NCBI GenBank assembly: GCA_963733135.1
Contig: CAVTBX010000003.1
Span: 248,001 to 312,000, forward strand
Origin: CAVTBX01 sp963733135
Lineage (GTDB): Bacteria; Actinomycetota; Thermoleophilia; Gaiellales; Gaiellaceae
Reading direction: 5' to 3'
DNA: 64,000 nt
A program made the position numbers and the translations under genes. The notes under the pieces were generated by a model. That model saw only the letters and a program-made list of their open reading frames with translations. It was not told where the DNA came from and ran no database searches. Below are positions 9,519 through 17,440 of the stretch, one piece after another. Each line of letters starts with the position of its first letter. Position 1 is the stretch's first letter.

Positions 9519-9559
9519 GCGAATCCGGCCCGCGCGGTGCGCGGGCCATGACGATTCGC
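9519..9559. repeat. Nested hairpin downstream of tRNA-Ile (tRNA-linked repeat, copy 1)
   Basis: Outer arms GCGAATC (9519-9525) and GATTCGC (9553-9559) enclose an inner perfect 9-bp hairpin, GGCCCGCGC (9527-9535) and GGTGCGCGGGCC-type closure to 9547 with a 3-nt loop. ATGAC (9548-9552) lies between inner and outer right arms. The same layout follows tRNA-Phe at 40696-40742. It may be a terminator or a mobile REP-like unit. Confidence 0.6.
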
Positions 9560-9591
9560 TCCGGATCGAGGTGACGTTCGGACGCGTTGGG

Positions 9592-9618
9592 ACAGGCACC
9601 GGCAACGCTGGTGCCTGT
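9592..9618. repeat. Isolated 9-bp inverted repeat
   Basis: ACAGGCACC (9592-9600) pairs perfectly with GGTGCCTGT (9610-9618) around a 9-nt loop. It lies between tRNA-Ile and the BFN nuclease gene. No T-tract follows, so a REP-like role is as likely as termination. Confidence 0.45.
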
Positions 9619-9709
9619 AGGCGTGACTCTCGGCGCGACGCTGGAGGGCATGCGCCACCTGGGCTCCGCTTGGATGACCCGTCAGTATCATCAGGCTGGG
9701 GACGCCTCT

Positions 9710-10198
9710 ATGCAGGAGATGGTCATCTACGGAGTCAGCTTTGACATGGTCGGCAAGCAGCCGATCGTGCTCTTGAAGACCACCGAAGGCAACAAGTTCC
9801 TCCCCATCTGGATCGGCCATCCCGAGGCGGCGGCGATTCTCATGAAGCTCCAAGGGGCCAACACGCCGCGGCCGATGACGCACGATCTCCTTACGGACGT
9901 GCTCGAGCGGCTGGAGGCCCGGGTGACGAAGATCGCCGTCACCGAGCTCCAGGACAACACGTTCTACGCGCTCATCACCGTTGCGATCGACGGCTCGGAG
10001 ATCGAGATCGACTCGCGGCCGAGCGACGCGATCGCGCTCGCCGTTCGGTCGGGAGCACCGATCTTCGCGGCCGACTCGGTCATCGACGAGAGCGGCATCG
10101 AGTTCGAGCACGAAGACGTGAACGAGGAAGAGGTCGTCGAGGAGTTCAAGAAGTTCCTCGACGAGGTGAAGCCGGAGGACTTCTCCTCCGAGTCGTAG
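9710..10198 (+). CDS. Bifunctional nuclease (BFN, DUF151) family protein
   Basis: A 162-residue protein of the BFN/DUF151 family: GKQPIVLLKTTEGNKFLPIWIGHPEAAAI followed by RPMTHDLLTDVLERL and the hallmark SRPSDAIALAVRSGAPIFAADSVID. The plant member BFN1 has DNase and RNase activity; bacterial members are little studied. The acidic C-terminus (EFEHEDVNEEEVVEEFKKFLDEV) is typical of the short actinobacterial form. I chose ATG 9710, which has GGGGA upstream. The frame continues 41 codons further but without conservation. A 28-nt perfect palindrome overlaps its stop codon. Confidence 0.85.
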   Translation: MQEMVIYGVSFDMVGKQPIVLLKTTEGNKFLPIWIGHPEAAAILMKLQGANTPRPMTHDLLTDVLERLEARVTKIAVTELQDNTFYALITVAIDGSEIEIDSRPSDAIALAVRSGAPIFAADSVIDESGIEFEHEDVNEEEVVEEFKKFLDEVKPEDFSSES

Positions 10199-10222
10199 AG
10201 GCGAGGCATGCCTCGCCTCTAC
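10195..10222. repeat. 28-nt perfect palindrome, GCGAGGCATGCCTCGC family copy 1
   Basis: The left arm GTAGAGGCGAGGCA (10195-10208) is mirrored perfectly on the right, ending CTCTAC at 10222. The palindrome includes the BFN gene's TAG stop. It lies between convergent genes and may terminate transcription from both sides. Copies with the same 16-nt core occur at 33578 and 57883. Confidence 0.7.
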
Positions 10223-10231
10223 CGTCGAGGA

Positions 10232-10543
10232 CTAGCCCGCCGCTTCGGCCTGCTGCTCGCCGTCGGGCACGCCGACCTCGCGCTTCGTCAGCTCGAGCAC
10301 GTGCCAGTAGAGCTCCTCGAGCCCCTCGGACGTGAGCGGCCCGCGGTTCGCGCGCTGGAGGTACTGGAGCATCCACCCTTCCCGCTCGGGGTTCAGCACC
10401 TCGTAGCCTCGCGACGTCTTGTACTCCCAGAGACGCCCGACGAGCTTCAGCCGCTTGTTCACCACGTCCACGAGCGCGCGGTCGTTGTCGGAGATCTGCT
10501 CGCGGATCTGCCTGACGACGGGGTCGGAGCTCGACTCGTCCAT
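10232..10543 (-). CDS. Chorismate mutase, AroQ type
   Basis: A 103-residue all-helical protein with the AroQ pattern: IREQISDNDRALVDVVNKRLKLVGRLWEYK in helix 1, then REGWMLQYLQRANRG and GLEELYWHVLELTKRE. It converts chorismate to prephenate for Phe and Tyr synthesis. The catalytic Arg and Lys positions of helix 1 appear present. It stands alone, with no DAHP synthase or prephenate dehydratase nearby. Start is ATG 10543. Confidence 0.85.
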   Translation of the reverse strand: MDESSSDPVVRQIREQISDNDRALVDVVNKRLKLVGRLWEYKTSRGYEVLNPEREGWMLQYLQRANRGPLTSEGLEELYWHVLELTKREVGVPDGEQQAEAAG

Positions 10544-10589
10544 GCGCCGAGGATAGACGCCTGCCTCGGGATCCGCGAGCCAGACTCTC

Positions 10590-11756
10590 CTAGCCGAAGA
10601 CGATGATCCTCGAGCCGTGCCCCCAGCGGTAGTACAGGCCGGGAGCCGCCCAGAGGGGAATCCGCGCGCATCCGTGGCTCGCCGGCCAGGCCGGCACCGA
10701 CCTGTAGCCGTGGATCGCGAAGCCGCGCAGGAAGAAGAGCGAGTAGTACATATGCGAGCCGTTATAGCCGGGCACCTTGCCGTAGACCCGCCAGCGGCCG
10801 ACCGGTGTGTTGCCGGTGGCGCCGGTCGACGTGTGGAGGACGTTCACCACCTTGCCCCTCCGTACCTCATAGAGCGTCTGATCCGTCTTCGAGATCTCGA
10901 TGTGGGTACCCCTCGGGACCCGAGCCTTCGGTCGCTCAGAGCGAGTGAGTCGTCGCCAGAGCCTCGGGGTCATGCGGCCTGTCCGGGCGAGGCCGTGCAC
11001 CTTCTGGAACGCGAGAACGGCCTGCGCCGTGTCCACGCCATAGCGTCCGTCGGCGCCGCGGAGCGCGTATTGCCTCTCCTTCAACAGGCGCTCGAGGGCC
11101 CGAACCGGGCGGCCGTGCGACCCTGTTGCGAGATGAGGGAGCCTGAGCCGGCGTGTCTTCGTCCTGCCGAGCGTCGTGAAGCCCGAGCTCGGGCGGAGGC
11201 GAAGCGCCGCCCGGACCCGGCGAGCATCGGCCGTTGACACCCTGAACTCGAATCCGCCGTAGCGTCCCACTCGCACACGCGTGACCTCGCCGTGAATCCT
11301 GCGGGTGAGGCGCCCGGCGCTCGCAGGCAGCAACCGGCCGCGCACGGAGAGACGATGCCCGACGACTGCTGTCCCGACGAAGCGGGCGCGCAGCCGTGGC
11401 TTGACCCGCACCTGCACGGGCTCCGACTCGACGACGACAGGGTCGTCCCCCGGGACGGGAACGCTCGCCCGAGCGAGGAACGGGCCGGGATTTCGAAGCC
11501 GGATCGTCACCCGCCAACGACCATCGGCGTTGGTCTCGATCCGCGCGAGCACCCGCAGGCTTCCTCCGACAAGCCGGTACAGATGCACGCGGGTGCCTTC
11601 GTCCGCCGGGTCGACCTCTCCGGAGAACCTGACGTTCGTCTCGTGCAGCGCGATGTCGCGGCCCGCCTCCAACGTCACGCTCTCGCCGGCTGCCTGCGCG
11701 GAGCCAGACGCCCCGAGGGCGACCCCGACCACCGCCAGCGCGAACGCGCGACGCAC
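10590..11756 (-). CDS. Secreted L,D-transpeptidase with peptidoglycan-binding domain
   Basis: A 388-residue exported protein. After a signal peptide (about 1-25, ending ASGSAQA) come two beta-rich Ig-like or MG-like repeats (about 30-210), a PG_binding_1 domain (DGRYGVDTAQAVLAFQKVHGLARTG) and a YkuD catalytic domain. The latter holds FAIHGYR and the active-site SHGCAR with nucleophilic Cys. L,D-transpeptidases make 3-3 cross-links or attach proteins to peptidoglycan. I chose GTG 11756, just before the signal peptide; the frame extends upstream into the CPBP gene. It lies 26 bp after that gene, in the same direction. Confidence 0.85.
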   Translation of the reverse strand: MRRAFALAVVGVALGASGSAQAAGESVTLEAGRDIALHETNVRFSGEVDPADEGTRVHLYRLVGGSLRVLARIETNADGRWRVTIRLRNPGPFLARASVPVPGDDPVVVESEPVQVRVKPRLRARFVGTAVVGHRLSVRGRLLPASAGRLTRRIHGEVTRVRVGRYGGFEFRVSTADARRVRAALRLRPSSGFTTLGRTKTRRLRLPHLATGSHGRPVRALERLLKERQYALRGADGRYGVDTAQAVLAFQKVHGLARTGRMTPRLWRRLTRSERPKARVPRGTHIEISKTDQTLYEVRRGKVVNVLHTSTGATGNTPVGRWRVYGKVPGYNGSHMYYSLFFLRGFAIHGYRSVPAWPASHGCARIPLWAAPGLYYRWGHGSRIIVFG

Positions 11757-11782
11757 GGTCCGGAATGTAACGGCGGAGGCGG

Positions 11783-12478
11783 TCAGAGGGTAGCCGCGGA
11801 GACGGCCAGCGCGATCCCGTTCCAGGCCGCGTGCGTCAGGAAGCACGGCCAGACGCTTTCGGACTGGAAGCGAATCCAGGCAAGCCCCGCGCCGAGGACG
11901 AGCAGCGTTGGCAGCGCGAGGAGAATCCCGTGCGCCAGCGCGAATGCGAGCGCGGGAACCGAGATCGCCACGAGCGGGCCGGCAAACGCGAGCACGCCCA
12001 CGCCGAGGCCTCGGAAGAAGAGCTCCTCCGCAAAAGGAACGACCACCACGACCACGACCGCGGCGGCCACGAAGATCCAGGCCTTGTCGGACTCCCATCG
12101 ATCGGGTGCGAGCCCCTGCTCCTCGGCCGGATCGCCGAAGAGGCCCATGATCGCGCCGACGACGAACGTGGCCACGATCACGCCGGCCGCGGCGCCGAGC
12201 CACCGGGGTTCGAATCGGCGCAGGCCGAGAGTCCTCCTGAGGTCGAGTGAATAGCCGGCGGCGATGCCGACGGTCAGCAGCACGAGGATCGCGTAGACGA
12301 GGATGCTCGAGACGACGAACGTTCCGTCGAAGAGAGGGTTCGTGTCCTCCCGGTCGTCGCGCGTGGCGAGGCTGATGAACCCGAGACCGATCTGAAACAG
12401 AGCCAGGACCGACCAGGCGACGACAGGCCCGACCCGGGGCTGAGCGTCGTCCGGTCGCCGTTCCTCGGCCGCATCCAC
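11783..12478 (-). CDS. CPBP family intramembrane metalloprotease
   Basis: A 231-residue protein with about seven hydrophobic segments and the CPBP (Abi/Rce1) motifs in order: EELFFRG (catalytic Glu pair and Arg), ALAHGILLALPTL and the final THAAWNG. These proteins process lipidated or membrane peptides; some confer bacteriocin immunity. Substrate here is unknown. The start is GTG 12478, 10 bp after the HAD gene stop. It seems to be co-transcribed with the HAD hydrolase and the lipoprotein upstream of it. Confidence 0.85.
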   Translation of the reverse strand: MDAAEERRPDDAQPRVGPVVAWSVLALFQIGLGFISLATRDDREDTNPLFDGTFVVSSILVYAILVLLTVGIAAGYSLDLRRTLGLRRFEPRWLGAAAGVIVATFVVGAIMGLFGDPAEEQGLAPDRWESDKAWIFVAAAVVVVVVVPFAEELFFRGLGVGVLAFAGPLVAISVPALAFALAHGILLALPTLLVLGAGLAWIRFQSESVWPCFLTHAAWNGIALAVSAATL

Positions 12479-12488
12479 GGCCCGCAGC

Positions 12489-13151
12489 CTACGGAGAAGG
12501 GAGGCCGAGCCGCGCCGGAAGGGTGGCGAGCGGCACGGGCTCGAATGCCAGGCCGGCCGCCTGCGCGCCGGCCCTGTCGGCATCGTCGTCCCCGACGTGC
12601 AACGTCCGGCCCGGCTCGACGCCGAGGCGCTCGAGCGCCAGCTCGAAGATGCGGGGGTCGGGCTTCTGGACGCCGGCCTCGGCGGCGCTCACGACGACGT
12701 CGAAGAGGTGGGCCAGGCCGGCGCGTTCCAGGAATCCGGTCAGTGAGACGTCCCAGTTCGCAACGCACGCCAGGGCGAGCCCGGCCGAGCGGAGCTGCCA
12801 CAAGGCCTCGTGGCCGCCCGGTAGGGGTCTGAACTCGAGCGACCCGACGAAGTCCCCGACGAACTCGGCGGGCTCGATCGGCGCCTCGGCCGCTTCGAGA
12901 AACACACGGGCGCACTCAGTGCGAAGCGCGAGCAGGGTGTCATCGTCGTGCCCGGTGTGGGCGCGGGGGATGTAGTACGCCACCTCGGCTTCGAACGCAC
13001 CCTGAACCAGGTCGGCCGAACGGGGTTGGCCGTGCCGTTCGAGTGCCTCCGAGAGCCGGGGCACGGGGTTGTCGAGCTCGACGAGCGTACGGAACGCATC
13101 GACGGTGACCGCGTCGAGGGCGTCAGCGGAGGGCATCGGGGTGGAGCGCAC
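12489..13151 (-). CDS. HAD-superfamily hydrolase
   Basis: A 220-residue HAD hydrolase. Motif I is VTVDAFRTL (nucleophile Asp, with Phe in place of the usual second Asp, as in dehalogenase-like members), motif II LACVANWDVS, motif III Lys in VQKPDPRIF and motif IV HVGDDDADRAGA. The helical cap lies between motifs I and II. Substrate is not predictable. ATG 13151 overlaps the upstream lipoprotein gene by 29 nt; ATG 13136 would reduce this to 14 nt and fits the family N-terminus equally well. Confidence 0.8.
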   Translation of the reverse strand: MRSTPMPSADALDAVTVDAFRTLVELDNPVPRLSEALERHGQPRSADLVQGAFEAEVAYYIPRAHTGHDDDTLLALRTECARVFLEAAEAPIEPAEFVGDFVGSLEFRPLPGGHEALWQLRSAGLALACVANWDVSLTGFLERAGLAHLFDVVVSAAEAGVQKPDPRIFELALERLGVEPGRTLHVGDDDADRAGAQAAGLAFEPVPLATLPARLGLPSP

Positions 13152-14034
13152 GCGCGACTGCCCGCAGCGCCTCGGCGACGCGTGGCCCTGCGGCCGTGAC
13201 GAGGCTCGCGTCGAGGACGACGAACCGCCCCTCGCGGACGGCGGTCAGCTCGCGCGTCTGGTCGTTCGCACGGAGCCTCCTGAGCGTCACGCCGCTGTCC
13301 GACGTGGCGATGTAGACATCGGGGTCGAGCCGGACGAGCTCCGCGACGTCGAACGGCTCGAAGCCCGGCGTGGGCCCGCCGACGCTTCGTCCTCCTGCGC
13401 GGCGCACGAGGTCGCCAAGAAGCGAACGAGCTGGGACCGTGACGAAAAAGCCGGTGTCGACGAACACGGACGTGACGGGCTCCCCCGCGATCCTCCTCTG
13501 GACGTCGGTGACCGCGTCCTCGATCTGCGCGGCGAGCTTCCGAGCCGCCACCGGCTCGTCGACGAGAAAGCCGAGCTCCACGATCGCCCGCTCGACGCCG
13601 TTCACCGAATCGGAGGGTTGCTCGTAGAGGACGGCCTCGGTGCGACGCTCGGCGAGCGAGACGTCGACCGGGTCGGTCGTCCTGGTGGCGACCAGGAGAT
13701 CGGGCCGGAGCCGGACGACCTCTGAGACCTCGACCTGTCCGGCCGGGCTCGCTACTTGCTCGGCGGCGGGCGTCTCTGCGTCGAAGCCGGCTGGCACTCC
13801 GACCAGCCGCCGGCCGACGCCGAGCTCGCCCAGGATCTCCGCGCTCTCGGGCGCCAGAGCCACGATCCGCCGCGGCGAGCGATCGAGCACGGCCGGCGCC
13901 TCCCCGGCGCCCTGGACGGTCACCGGATACTCGACAGCGAGGTCACCCAGAGGCTCCGTGCGCTCGCCGCATCCGGCGGCCACGAGGGCTACCGCAGCGA
14001 GAAGCAGGAGGAGACGCAGCGTGGGAGGCGCCAA
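13123..14034 (-). CDS. ABC transporter substrate-binding lipoprotein, BtuF/FhuD type
   Basis: A 303-residue lipoprotein with signal sequence and lipobox ending ALVAAGC, then a periplasmic-binding domain of the PF01497 type: RRIVALAPESAEILGELGVGRRLVGV in lobe 1, a helical backbone and LVRLDPDVYIATSDSG in lobe 2. This family captures cobalamin, haem or ferric siderophores. No permease or ATPase gene is adjacent, so the partner transporter must be elsewhere. B12 is an appealing ligand because a B12-dependent regulator lies at 55883, but this is inference only. Confidence 0.82.
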   Translation of the reverse strand: MAPPTLRLLLLLAAVALVAAGCGERTEPLGDLAVEYPVTVQGAGEAPAVLDRSPRRIVALAPESAEILGELGVGRRLVGVPAGFDAETPAAEQVASPAGQVEVSEVVRLRPDLLVATRTTDPVDVSLAERRTEAVLYEQPSDSVNGVERAIVELGFLVDEPVAARKLAAQIEDAVTDVQRRIAGEPVTSVFVDTGFFVTVPARSLLGDLVRRAGGRSVGGPTPGFEPFDVAELVRLDPDVYIATSDSGVTLRRLRANDQTRELTAVREGRFVVLDASLVTAAGPRVAEALRAVARALHPDALR

Positions 14035-14053
14035 GTGAGGGAGTATCTCGACC

Positions 14054-14464
14054 GTGCGCTACTTCACGCCCGAGGAGGCGAACGAAGCGCTGACGGAGGT
14101 GAGGCCCCTCACCGAGCGCCTCGTGGCGGCCAGGCGCGTATCGTCCAGGCTCGAGGCGCGTCTGAACACCGTGCGCGAACGGGTGCTCGGAAACGGCGGC
14201 GGCCTAGACCCCGCCCGGATCGAGGAGCTCCAGGCAAAGGGCACCGAGGCCGCCCGCACCGTGCTCGAGCTGGCTGGAGATCTCGAGCAGCTCGGCGTCG
14301 AGGTGAAGGATCCCGACACCGGGCTCCTCGACTTCCCGGCTCGTCATCCCGACGGCTCGGACGTCCTCCTCTGCTGGCGCCTCGGCGAGGACGAGGTCGC
14401 GTACTGGCACACCCTCGAAGGCGGATTCCGAGGCAGGAAGCCACTCCCGTTCGACCGAACATGA
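14054..14464 (+). CDS. DUF2203 family protein
   Basis: A 136-residue protein, GTG start at 14054. It opens with RYFTPEEANEALTEVRPLTERL, continues with a long helical region and ends with LLDFPARHPDGSDVLLCWRLGEDEVAYWHTLEGGFRGR, the DUF2203 signature. No function is established for this family. It is divergent from the lipoprotein gene (19-bp gap) and 4 bp before mscS, so it is probably co-transcribed with mscS. Confidence 0.75.
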   Translation: MRYFTPEEANEALTEVRPLTERLVAARRVSSRLEARLNTVRERVLGNGGGLDPARIEELQAKGTEAARTVLELAGDLEQLGVEVKDPDTGLLDFPARHPDGSDVLLCWRLGEDEVAYWHTLEGGFRGRKPLPFDRT

Positions 14465-14468
14465 CGCG

Positions 14469-15218
14469 GTGGAATCGGAGTGGCTCGAGCGCGCCCTCAT
14501 CGCGGGCGTCGTCTTCCTGCTTGCGCTCGTCCTCGCGCGGCTGGTCGACCGTGCGATCGCCCGCCGGCTGAAGCTCGAGCCGGAGGCGCTCACGCGCTAC
14601 CGGGTCCTGAGGCGAACCGCGTTCGCGGTCATCGCCGTGGTCGGCCTCCTCTCGGCGCTTCTCGTGATCCCCCAGGTGCGTGCGGTCGCGGGCGGGATCC
14701 TCGCGTCCTCCGCCGTCGTCGGGCTCGTGCTCGGGATGGCCGCTCGGACGACGCTCGGGAACTTCATCGCCGGGCTCTTCCTCGCCTTCACGCAACCCCT
14801 CAGGCTCGGGGACGAGGTCGAGGTTGGCGGTGAGGGCGGCACGGTGCGCGAGATCGCGCTCACGTACACCACCCTCGAGGCCCCCGGCGGCGCCCGCCTC
14901 TACATCCCGAACGAGAAGCTTGCCTCCGATACCATCAGGAACTCGACCATCGCGCGGCGAGAGCACCTTGCTCAGATCGACGTGCCGGTGCCCCTTTCCG
15001 CTGACTTCGACCGTGTCGTCGCAGCTCTCCAGGAAGAGGCCGGTTCGGTCGAAGAGAGAGTCGAGGACAGGGAAGCACGAGTATCGGTGACGCAACTCGA
15101 ATCTGAGCGAGCGATCGTGACCGTGGCCACGTGGGTGCGGCCCGGGAAGGCTGCCGACGCCGAGTCGGCGCTTCGCCGTGCAGCGCTCCGCCGCCTGCGC
15201 GCCGAAGGAGTCTTCTAG
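14469..15218 (+). CDS. Small-conductance mechanosensitive channel, MscS family
   Basis: A 249-residue MscS-type channel. Three hydrophobic segments occupy about 8-100. The third is the pore helix, rich in Gly and Ala (SSAVVGLVLGMAARTTLGNFIAGLF). The cytoplasmic beta domain follows with LRLGDEVEVGGEGGTVREIALTYTTLE and IPNEKL, both classic. It releases solutes on hypo-osmotic shock. The gene starts GTG at 14469, and its TAG stop shares a base with the start of the penicillin-binding protein gene, linking turgor relief and wall synthesis in one transcript. Confidence 0.9.
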   Translation: MESEWLERALIAGVVFLLALVLARLVDRAIARRLKLEPEALTRYRVLRRTAFAVIAVVGLLSALLVIPQVRAVAGGILASSAVVGLVLGMAARTTLGNFIAGLFLAFTQPLRLGDEVEVGGEGGTVREIALTYTTLEAPGGARLYIPNEKLASDTIRNSTIARREHLAQIDVPVPLSADFDRVVAALQEEAGSVEERVEDREARVSVTQLESERAIVTVATWVRPGKAADAESALRRAALRRLRAEGVF

Positions 15219-17434
15219 TGCCCACGCGCAAGAACGGCAATGGGAAGCCGCGGAACGGCAGCGGCGGCCCGAACGGCAACGGAAACGGGAGGAAGAACGG
15301 CAACGGACGCCACGGGGCCGCGGTCTACGCCAACCACCGGCGCCGTGATCGCAACCGCCGCCGCCGCGAGCGCGCCAACCGCAGGCGCCTGCTGGTGCTG
15401 ACCGCTCTCGTCGTGGTCGCCGGGGTCGTCGCGGCGCTCGGAGCCGCAGCCTTCACGGGCGCCACGGCGTTCCGGAACAGCTGCGACCTCGACTCGCTCC
15501 GACCGGTCACGATCGGCGAGAACTCGTTCGTCTACGCCGCCGACGGCTCGCTCCTCGGCGCCATCCCGGCCGAGAAGAACCGCCAGCCGCTCACCTACGA
15601 CCAGATCGCGCCCACGGCCCTCGAGGCCACCGTCGCGATCGAGGACCGACGCTTCTGGGAGCACGGAGGGCTCGACTTTGAGGGCATCCTCCGCGCCGCC
15701 ATGAAGAACCTCGAGCAGGGCAAGATCGTCGAAGGCGGCTCGACGATCACGCAGCAGCTCGTCCGGAACCTCTACATCGGCAACGAGCGGTCGTTCGAGC
15801 GGAAGATCAAGGAGGCCTGCCTAGCACTCAAGCTGAACGAGAGCTGGACGAAGCAGCGGATCCTCGAGACCTACATGAACCAGGTGCCGTACGGGAACCT
15901 GGCCTACGGAATCGAGGCAGCGGCGCAGACGTACTTCTCCAAGTCGGCGGGCAAGCTGAACCTCGGCCAGGCGGCGCTTCTCGCCGGGCTGCCCCAGGCC
16001 CCATCGGCGTACGACCCCTTCGCCCAGCCGGACGCGGCGCGTGCCAGGCGGGACGAGGTGCTCTTCGCGATGCTCGAAGCGGGCCATATCGACCAGGCTC
16101 GCTACGACAAAGCCGTCGATACGCCTCTCCGACTCCGCCGGGGCGAGCTCTACACGAAGATCCGCGAGCCGTACTTCTTCGGCTACGTCCGCGACCTCCT
16201 CATTCGAAAGTACGGCGTCACAGCCGTTCGGAGCGGCGGTCTGAAGGTGCATACGACGATCGATCCGCGTTTCCAGAAGTTGGCAAAACAGGCGATCCAG
16301 ACGAACCTCTACCTGAATACGGATCCGGCCTCCGCGCTCGTGTCGATCAACCCGAAGAACGGCGCCATTCGCGCCATGGCGGCAGTTGCGCCAGGGCGCG
16401 AGGGGCTCCAGTTCAACCTTGCCGAGCAGGGCCGCCGGCAAGCGGGCTCCTCGTTCAAGACCTTCGTCCTCACGGAAGCCATCAACCAGGGCATCAACCC
16501 CGACTCCACGCGCTACATGTCGGCGCCGTTCACCTGGCAGCCGGACCCGCTCTCGGAGCCCTGGGAGGTATCGACCTTCGACCACTCGTACTACGGCGTC
16601 TCGACGATCCGGCAGGCGACCATCCGCTCGGACAACACGGTGTACGCGCGCCTCACGCTCGACGTTGGCCCGGAGAACGTCGTCGAGACCGCCGAGAGGA
16701 TGGGCATTCAGACGAAGCTCGAGCCCGTGGCCTCGGTCGGGCTCGGGTCCAATTCTGTCTCCGTGCTCGAGATGGCGTCGGCCTACGCGACCCTCGCAGC
16801 GGGGGGTATCTACTCCGAGCCGATGGCGATCAAGAAGGTCGTCCAGCCGAGTGGCAAGGTCGACCCGGCCTGGGGCAAGGGGAATCGCAAGCGCGTCATG
16901 TCGGACGGCGAGGCCTACGTCGTGACGCAGATCCTCCAGGAGAATGTCCTCGGTGGCACCGGCACCGCTGCGAATCCGGGTCGGCCGGCCGCCGGTAAGA
17001 CCGGGACGACCGACAACTTCGCCGACGCGTGGTTCGCCGGCTACACGCCCAATCTCGCCACGGCTGTGTGGGTCGGCTATCCGAACGCGCAGATCGAGAT
17101 GCGAAGCGTGCACGGCATCTCGGTATCGGGCGGCTCGTTCCCCGCCATGATCTGGCACGACTTCGTCGTCCCCGCCCTCGCGAGCTCACCGGCGCTCTCG
17201 TTCGCCACGCCTACCCAGCCCGTGGTCTGGCTGCCGTTCCAGGGTCAGTGGGCCTTCTACGGGCCGCCGCCTGGCGAGGACAAGGACAAGGACAAAGACA
17301 AGGACAAGGACGACGAGAAGACGGACTCGAGCACGACCGAGCCGTCGGAGACCACGGAGCCGCCTGACACGACGACCGAGCCGCCTCCGACGACGACCGA
17401 GCCGCCGCCCACCACGACCGGCGGCTCGGGCTAG
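15218..17434 (+). CDS. Class A penicillin-binding protein (PBP1A type)
   Basis: A 738-residue bifunctional peptidoglycan synthase. The cytoplasmic N-terminus has many Asn-Gly repeats (about 4-32) and an Arg-rich stretch before one transmembrane helix (about 55-78). The GT51 domain has AIEDRRFWEHGG and GGSTITQQLVRN. The transpeptidase domain has the SxxK serine in GSSFKTFVL, SDN and GKTGTTD. The tail is low-complexity: Asp-Lys repeats, then Thr/Glu/Pro-rich (TTTEPPPTTTEPPPTTT). Start GTG 15218 has AAGGAG eight bases upstream and overlaps the mscS stop by one base. Confidence 0.93.
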   Translation: MPTRKNGNGKPRNGSGGPNGNGNGRKNGNGRHGAAVYANHRRRDRNRRRRERANRRRLLVLTALVVVAGVVAALGAAAFTGATAFRNSCDLDSLRPVTIGENSFVYAADGSLLGAIPAEKNRQPLTYDQIAPTALEATVAIEDRRFWEHGGLDFEGILRAAMKNLEQGKIVEGGSTITQQLVRNLYIGNERSFERKIKEACLALKLNESWTKQRILETYMNQVPYGNLAYGIEAAAQTYFSKSAGKLNLGQAALLAGLPQAPSAYDPFAQPDAARARRDEVLFAMLEAGHIDQARYDKAVDTPLRLRRGELYTKIREPYFFGYVRDLLIRKYGVTAVRSGGLKVHTTIDPRFQKLAKQAIQTNLYLNTDPASALVSINPKNGAIRAMAAVAPGREGLQFNLAEQGRRQAGSSFKTFVLTEAINQGINPDSTRYMSAPFTWQPDPLSEPWEVSTFDHSYYGVSTIRQATIRSDNTVYARLTLDVGPENVVETAERMGIQTKLEPVASVGLGSNSVSVLEMASAYATLAAGGIYSEPMAIKKVVQPSGKVDPAWGKGNRKRVMSDGEAYVVTQILQENVLGGTGTAANPGRPAAGKTGTTDNFADAWFAGYTPNLATAVWVGYPNAQIEMRSVHGISVSGGSFPAMIWHDFVVPALASSPALSFATPTQPVVWLPFQGQWAFYGPPPGEDKDKDKDKDKDDEKTDSSTTEPSETTEPPDTTTEPPPTTTEPPPTTTGGSG

Positions 17435-17440
17435 AGCTCA

